From positions 1 to 23,439 of IMG/VR virus record IMGVR_UViG_3300024262_000253: a stretch of DNA of 23,439 nt; one strand, written 5' to 3'. Below the pieces are notes generated by a model that saw only the letters and a program-made list of their open reading frames with translations, was not told the DNA's origin and searched no databases. Shown piece by piece: positions 20,147 to 23,439 of this stretch. Position numbers and translations under genes: made by a program. Every line of letters starts with the position of its first letter. The first letter of the stretch is position 1. The stretch comes from a virus.

Positions 20147-20163
20147 TGTGAAAGGACAGAATG

Positions 20164-20598
20164 ATGAGAAACTACAGAGGCAAGCGAATAGATGACGGGG
20201 AATGGGTATATGGTGATAAATTAGAAGTTGAGGAAAGTGTATATATTATTCCTGATAATGCCTATATATCATGCGACGAATATGGCAACGACAAGCTGGT
20301 TGGTTTTATCGAAGTCGTCCCCGAAACCGTCGGACGGTCACCTGGCCGTAAAGACAAAGACGGTGTTGATATATACGGAGGGGATATTATGGAATATGTC
20401 GGCAAGGCCTGCCCGGAGTGTGGCCAGAAATATAAATATCCGGGCCATAAATTATATGAAATCAAAGACAAAGGAACAGAGTTTGTCTGTGAAAATGATT
20501 CTAATTTTATGGTGCCTTCAGTTTGGTCAACCGACATGAAAGTTGTCGGCAGTATCACAGACAACCCCGAACTGATGGACGAAAGGGCAAAAGAATGA
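20164..20598 (+). CDS. YopX-family protein
   Basis: 144 residues of the phage YopX family. It begins MRNYRGKRIDDGEWVYGD and continues with VETVG-like VVPETVGRSPGRKDKDG, DIYGGDIMEYV, a zinc knuckle ACPECGQKY (CxxC only, so pairing is uncertain), and the family-typical end VVGSITDNPEL. The function of the family is unknown; it is common in phages and prophages of many hosts. The second of two ATGs (20164) is preferred for spacing from GAAAGGA. The stop overlaps the next gene as ATGA. GC content is higher than in the phage core. Confidence 0.85.
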   Translation: MRNYRGKRIDDGEWVYGDKLEVEESVYIIPDNAYISCDEYGNDKLVGFIEVVPETVGRSPGRKDKDGVDIYGGDIMEYVGKACPECGQKYKYPGHKLYEIKDKGTEFVCENDSNFMVPSVWSTDMKVVGSITDNPELMDERAKE

Positions 20599-20957
20599 GT
20601 ATGACTAAGACATCTAAATTGTTGCTGTATTTGAGGAAGGAACCTTCTCATTTAACAGACATTGCCATGTACTTATATGGAATAGATTATAGGAAGAGTA
20701 GATTGAACGCTGAAAGTATTATTACGAATTCTATTAGATTGGGTTGGGATATTCGTAAGCAGGGTCAGAGATATTTTCTAGGGGAAGAGCATTATAAATT
20801 GATTTATCGAGATAAAGCTCGTGCTATTATTCGTTGGGATAGAAATTGTAAGATGACTCCTGAGAATGTATCTAAGGAGATATCTCGAATTGCTGCAGTA
20901 AATAAGGGGAGGCTGCAGGTAATTCACTTCCCCCCAATTTGTAATCCTATTTGGTAA
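20595..20957 (+). CDS. winged-helix-like protein
   Basis: 120 residues from ATG 20595, overlapping the YopX stop by 4 nt. The N-terminal 60 residues look like a winged helix: SKLLLYLRKEPSHLTDIAMY, then NAESIITNSIRLGWDI and RKQGQRYFLGE. A helical C-terminal half follows (TPENVSKEISRIAAVNKGR). Base use returns to the AT-rich phage style here, so the foreign stretch appears to end at the YopX gene. DNA binding is inferred from fold pattern only. Confidence 0.6.
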   Translation: MSMTKTSKLLLYLRKEPSHLTDIAMYLYGIDYRKSRLNAESIITNSIRLGWDIRKQGQRYFLGEEHYKLIYRDKARAIIRWDRNCKMTPENVSKEISRIAAVNKGRLQVIHFPPICNPIW

Positions 20958-20969
20958 GGAGATATAAAA

Positions 20970-21167
20970 ATGTCGATATTGTTGACAGTACTAATGACGA
21001 TTGCAATAGGTGCTATATTATTGATGGCAATTAGTTCTAAAGCGTCTATTGGTAGTAAGAGTTGGGAATGGTTTGAAAGTGCAGGAGACTCTTTCATATT
21101 TGTAATGGTTGTAGCAGCAGTGGTATTGATAGGAATTGTCGTGATAGTTGCTATCGGGTCTCAATAG
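20970..21167 (+). CDS. small two-pass membrane protein
   Basis: 65 residues with hydrophobic helices MSILLTVLMTIAIGAILLM (1-19) and FIFVMVVAAVVLIGIVVIVAI (about 42-62) around a polar loop with SKSWEWFESAGD. AAGGAG sits 8 nt before the ATG. Size and topology would also suit a holin, so the 18105 gene is not the only candidate. It ends about 40 nt before a strong terminator. Confidence 0.65.
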   Translation: MSILLTVLMTIAIGAILLMAISSKASIGSKSWEWFESAGDSFIFVMVVAAVVLIGIVVIVAIGSQ

Positions 21168-21206
21168 ATATAGGAAGATGAGAAAGATTAGATAATATTC
21201 GTGGTA

Positions 21207-21263
21207 GCTGGGCTTGGTTTATTCACTTCTTTTTCTTCGTGTCCCAAGCCCAGCATTTTTTTT
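21207..21263 (+). terminator. strong intrinsic terminator
   Basis: A perfect 11-bp stem, GCTGGGCTTGG (21207-21217) with CCAAGCCCAGC (21244-21254), has a 26-nt loop and is followed by A and eight Ts (21256-21263). It closes the terminase-cassette transcript before the portal gene. Confidence 0.9.
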
Positions 21264-21309
21264 AGAATAACTAAATTCTGATTTGGATATAAAATTATAG
21301 AGATTTAAC

Positions 21310-21337
21310 TTGATTTTCCTACATAAGACTGTAATAT
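21310..21337 (+). promoter_or_regulatory. candidate promoter for portal and downstream genes
   Basis: TTGATT (21310-21315) and TAATAT (21332-21337) are 16 nt apart, just after the terminator and 35 nt before the portal start. Both boxes match the sigma70 consensus only in part. The terminator upstream makes a new start site here necessary unless readthrough occurs. Confidence 0.4.
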
Positions 21338-21371
21338 TAAATATAGAATAGTCCTTATGTGGAGAGTTATT

Positions 21372-23024
21372 GTGAATATAAATCCTTTAAAGATGTTGAA
21401 GAAGGCTTTTACGACTCCTTCTTCTGTTCCAGCAGCCACAGTAGTAGACCTATCTAAAACAAATCTTTCAGACGAAGATAAGCAGATGTTGCGTCGTATA
21501 GGCTTCACAGCTAAAGAGCTAAAGAAGCAAATACAAGATTCATCTCAGATTAGCTTTGAAAGACAGGCTATTTATAAGGATATAGATAGAGCATTATCAC
21601 ATTGGATGATGGGGGGAGCAGTCGAATTGTTTGCAGACGTGGCTACTACCTACAGTTCCTTGCACGATGCGACTGTATGGGTATCGGGTAGTAAGAAATA
21701 TGAGTTAGAACTAAATAAGCTATTAAATAGAATAGGAATAGAGGAAAAGATATTCGATTGGGCCTGGACAACAGGAGCATATGGAGATTTGATTGTTAAG
21801 GTAGAATCGGAACCAGGTTTAGGAATCATAAGTATAGAAGATGGTGATCATCCTATATTAATCAGTCGGGTAGATTACAGGGGGGCTTTGATAGGGTTTT
21901 TTAGAACTCCTTTAGGATATGCAGCAGAAGAACGAGAACTTTTACCTCCATGGGAGTATATTCATTTTAGACTGCTAGGAGCAAAACGAAAGCGACCTTT
22001 GTATAGTGATCCTATGAGTTCAGAGTTTAGAGATATAAGACTTCTATCTCCAGATCCTCGAAGAGTAAATTCTAATTATGGAACCAGTCTGTTATTGAAT
22101 GGGTTAGGTGCTTGGAAGAGATTAAGAATGGCCGAAGATTCTTTATTGCTGGCCAGATTGACAAGAGGAGTATTGAGATATATATATAAGGTAAAAGTTG
22201 ATTCGAGAAATATGGAAGCAGTAAACGAGATAATAGACGAAGTGTCTGCTACTCTTAAACAGGCTAGAGCATTAAATACAGATTCGAGCGATCCTAACTT
22301 CGACAGTAAATTCAATCCAGTATCTGCTACAGAGGATATTATTTTACCTGTATGGGGAGACGTCAATGATGTGGCTGTAGAAAAGGTAGGAGGAGAAGTA
22401 GATATAAGATGGATTGTAGATATAGAAGAATTGCGAAATCAACTGTCCTCTGCTATAAGGACTCCTCTATCATTATTGGGTGGCTTTGTTGAGGGAGCGT
22501 CGGGTGCGTTAGGAAGTGAAGCAATTTCTCAGTTGGACATTAGATTCTCACGAAGTGCTCGACGCCTTCAACGTGCTATTAAAGAAGGCATCAAACGTCT
22601 CTGTCAGATACACCTAGCCTATATAGGATTAGACCCCAACCCCGAACTGTTCGATATTCACATGTCAGAAACGTCCTCGGCAGAAGAAGAAGAATTGAAA
22701 GCAGCTTTGGATACCGGCACAGATGTGGTAGCGAAGTTTATGGATATGATAGACGGTCTAGATACACCTGTGGATAAGGTGGGAATATTAGGTGTTTTGA
22801 GCGATAAGATATTGAAGTTGGGAGATATAGATTTGCTTTCTTATATAGGATCTAATAGTGGAGGGTCATTGAAGGATAGCATAAAGGAGTCATTGAAAGA
22901 GGTTAAGAGAAAAAAAGTTATAACCAATATAGACTTGAATGCTTGGACCATAAGGAATATAAAAGAGTGGAAAGACAGATATGGTGAGTGTAAGATAAGC
23001 ATAAAGGAACAGAAAGAGTTGTGA
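21372..23024 (+). CDS. portal protein (T4 gp20-like type)
   Basis: About 550 residues. The portal is the dodecameric ring at the capsid vertex through which DNA is packaged and ejected. Family-like features: an N-terminal region with FERQAIYKDIDRALSH and VELFADVATTYSSLHDATVW, a middle with AWTTGAYGDLIVKVE, and the late segment EDIILPVWGDVNDVAVEKVGG, then VDIEELRNQLSSAIRTPLSLLG, which matches the T4-type portal pattern (EDFWLPR..., then a dimer/ring helix). The GTG at 21372 is preferred because GGAGAG lies 7 nt upstream; the ATG at 21357 has no such site. The stop overlaps a GTG that opens the next, duplicated start. Confidence 0.85.
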   Translation: MNINPLKMLKKAFTTPSSVPAATVVDLSKTNLSDEDKQMLRRIGFTAKELKKQIQDSSQISFERQAIYKDIDRALSHWMMGGAVELFADVATTYSSLHDATVWVSGSKKYELELNKLLNRIGIEEKIFDWAWTTGAYGDLIVKVESEPGLGIISIEDGDHPILISRVDYRGALIGFFRTPLGYAAEERELLPPWEYIHFRLLGAKRKRPLYSDPMSSEFRDIRLLSPDPRRVNSNYGTSLLLNGLGAWKRLRMAEDSLLLARLTRGVLRYIYKVKVDSRNMEAVNEIIDEVSATLKQARALNTDSSDPNFDSKFNPVSATEDIILPVWGDVNDVAVEKVGGEVDIRWIVDIEELRNQLSSAIRTPLSLLGGFVEGASGALGSEAISQLDIRFSRSARRLQRAIKEGIKRLCQIHLAYIGLDPNPELFDIHMSETSSAEEEELKAALDTGTDVVAKFMDMIDGLDTPVDKVGILGVLSDKILKLGDIDLLSYIGSNSGGSLKDSIKESLKEVKRKKVITNIDLNAWTIRNIKEWKDRYGECKISIKEQKEL

Positions 23025-23059
23025 TAACAGAACTCTACAATCAGATAAAAGAGGAATAA
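23021..23059 (+). pseudogene. 12-codon duplicate of the start of the next gene
   Basis: GTG at 23021 overlaps the portal stop (GTGA) and reads MITELYNQIKEE before a TAA. The gene that begins at 23388 reads MIVELYNKIREQDRFSD, and it too overlaps the preceding stop as ATGA. Over 36 nt the two DNA stretches agree at 27 positions, including GAACTCTACAAT. This looks like a left-over 5' end of the gene that once followed the portal. Confidence 0.5.
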
Positions 23060-23061
23060 CG

Positions 23062-23391
23062 ATGTGTTGTGGTGGAAGCAGACGTAAGACTATCAAGAGA
23101 AGACTTCTAAGAATTATAGAAGGATTTGGTAGATTAGCTATAGATAGTATCTTTGGATCTGTCTTGGGAGATGTAGTGTCAAGACGATTAGTCGCTTGTT
23201 CTTTATGTGATTACCATACCTTCTTAAGTATATTGCAGTGGGGGAGAGGGGCTATAACAGAAGGAGATTTACCTATAAACCATACATACAGACCAGGCGA
23301 TACATTGTGGTGTGCTGTTTGCAAGTGCTGTATAGAAGCAAAGATAAGAGTAAGAGGAGAAGAGTGTCTTAAAGATAGATGGGATATATGA
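23062..23391 (+). CDS. zinc-finger protein in the portal region
   Basis: 109 residues. A basic, partly helical N-terminus (MCCGGSRRKTIKRRLLRI) precedes a hydrophobic helix with SIFGSVLGDVV. The C-terminal part binds zinc by pattern: CSLCDYH, then WCAVCKCCIEAKIR and EECLKDRW, the spacing seen in small phage proteins of the DUF6171-like type with C-x2-C ... C-x2-C ends. GAGGA lies upstream of the ATG. Flanking 5'-end duplicates of the next gene suggest that it was inserted behind the portal gene. Confidence 0.65.
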   Translation: MCCGGSRRKTIKRRLLRIIEGFGRLAIDSIFGSVLGDVVSRRLVACSLCDYHTFLSILQWGRGAITEGDLPINHTYRPGDTLWCAVCKCCIEAKIRVRGEECLKDRWDI

Positions 23392-23439
23392 TAGTTGAAC
23401 TCTACAATAAAATAAGAGAACAAGACAGATTCAGTGATG
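23388..23439 (+). CDS. gene start cut by the window end
   Basis: An ATG overlapping the previous stop (ATGA) opens a frame reading MIVELYNKIREQDRFSD up to the last base. The family cannot be told from 17 residues. It is the intact counterpart of the 12-codon fragment at 23021. By position it should belong to the virion or head-morphogenesis genes after the portal. Confidence 0.6.
   Translation, partial: MIVELYNKIREQDRFSD

Noticed and set aside
3564-20926. CTGCAGGTAATTCA occurs on the minus strand near 3564-3577 and on the plus strand near 20913-20926, in both places beside a possible stem.
   Set aside because: A 14-base match is expected by chance in this window, and the second site is inside a gene.

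Overview
The window looks like part of a tailed-phage (Caudoviricetes) genome. The protein-coding core is AT-rich, the genes are packed tightly with overlapping starts and stops, Shine-Dalgarno (SD) sites are of the AAAGGAG type, and one divergent control region at about 11.95-12.76 kb splits the map. Everything left of it reads leftward and is replication, nucleotide or regulatory machinery. Everything right of it reads rightward and is packaging, structural and lysis-type genes. Two proteins with lipoprotein signal peptides suggest a host with a lipoprotein-processing envelope, probably diderm. The host cannot be named from the sequence. No integrase, tRNA or CRISPR array was seen.

Leftward arm (minus strand, 11947 to 1). 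A strong sigma70-type promoter (12232-12260, 17-nt spacer, phased A-tracts upstream) drives a long structured leader. The genes follow in this order: a small protein, a coiled-coil-rich protein, a MoxR-type AAA+ ATPase, a metallopeptidase-like/VWA protein, an unknown protein, an XRE-type mini-repressor, a sigma-like factor, an SNF2-family ATPase, a 58-residue membrane protein, a zinc-ribbon/Toprim primase, and a GT-A glycosyltransferase-like enzyme with a C-terminal winged helix. After a gap with its own promoter and hairpins come a replication initiator carrying 17-bp iterons inside its gene (candidate origin), a DnaB-like helicase, a small basic protein, an acidic winged-helix protein and the start of queD. 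A possible pseudoknot leader sits just before queD. QueD together with the glycosyltransferase raises the possibility of DNA hypermodification.

Rightward arm (plus strand, 12.6 kb to the end). It opens with a structured RNA element that occurs a second time at 18.36 kb, followed by a zinc-ribbon/GroES-like co-chaperonin, a small protein, an HTH small-terminase candidate (apparently leaderless), the large terminase and a second sigma-like factor. A stretch of small genes with richer GC and different codon use (about 16.98-20.6 kb) then separates the terminase from the portal. It carries a coiled-coil protein, a zinc mini-protein, a lipoprotein, a holin-like protein, an overlapping spanin-like pair, a broken AP2-domain homing-endonuclease remnant and a YopX-family protein. 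Several of these genes have a hairpin leader ending in a nearly identical UGAAAGGA ribosome site. A winged-helix protein, a small membrane protein, a strong intrinsic terminator, the portal gene and a zinc-finger protein follow. The start of the gene next to the portal appears to be duplicated on both sides of the zinc-finger gene.

The points most worth following up are the duplicated structured RNA, the zinc-ribbon-GroES fusion, the iteron origin, the queD pseudoknot leader, and the glycosyltransferase-winged-helix fusion.
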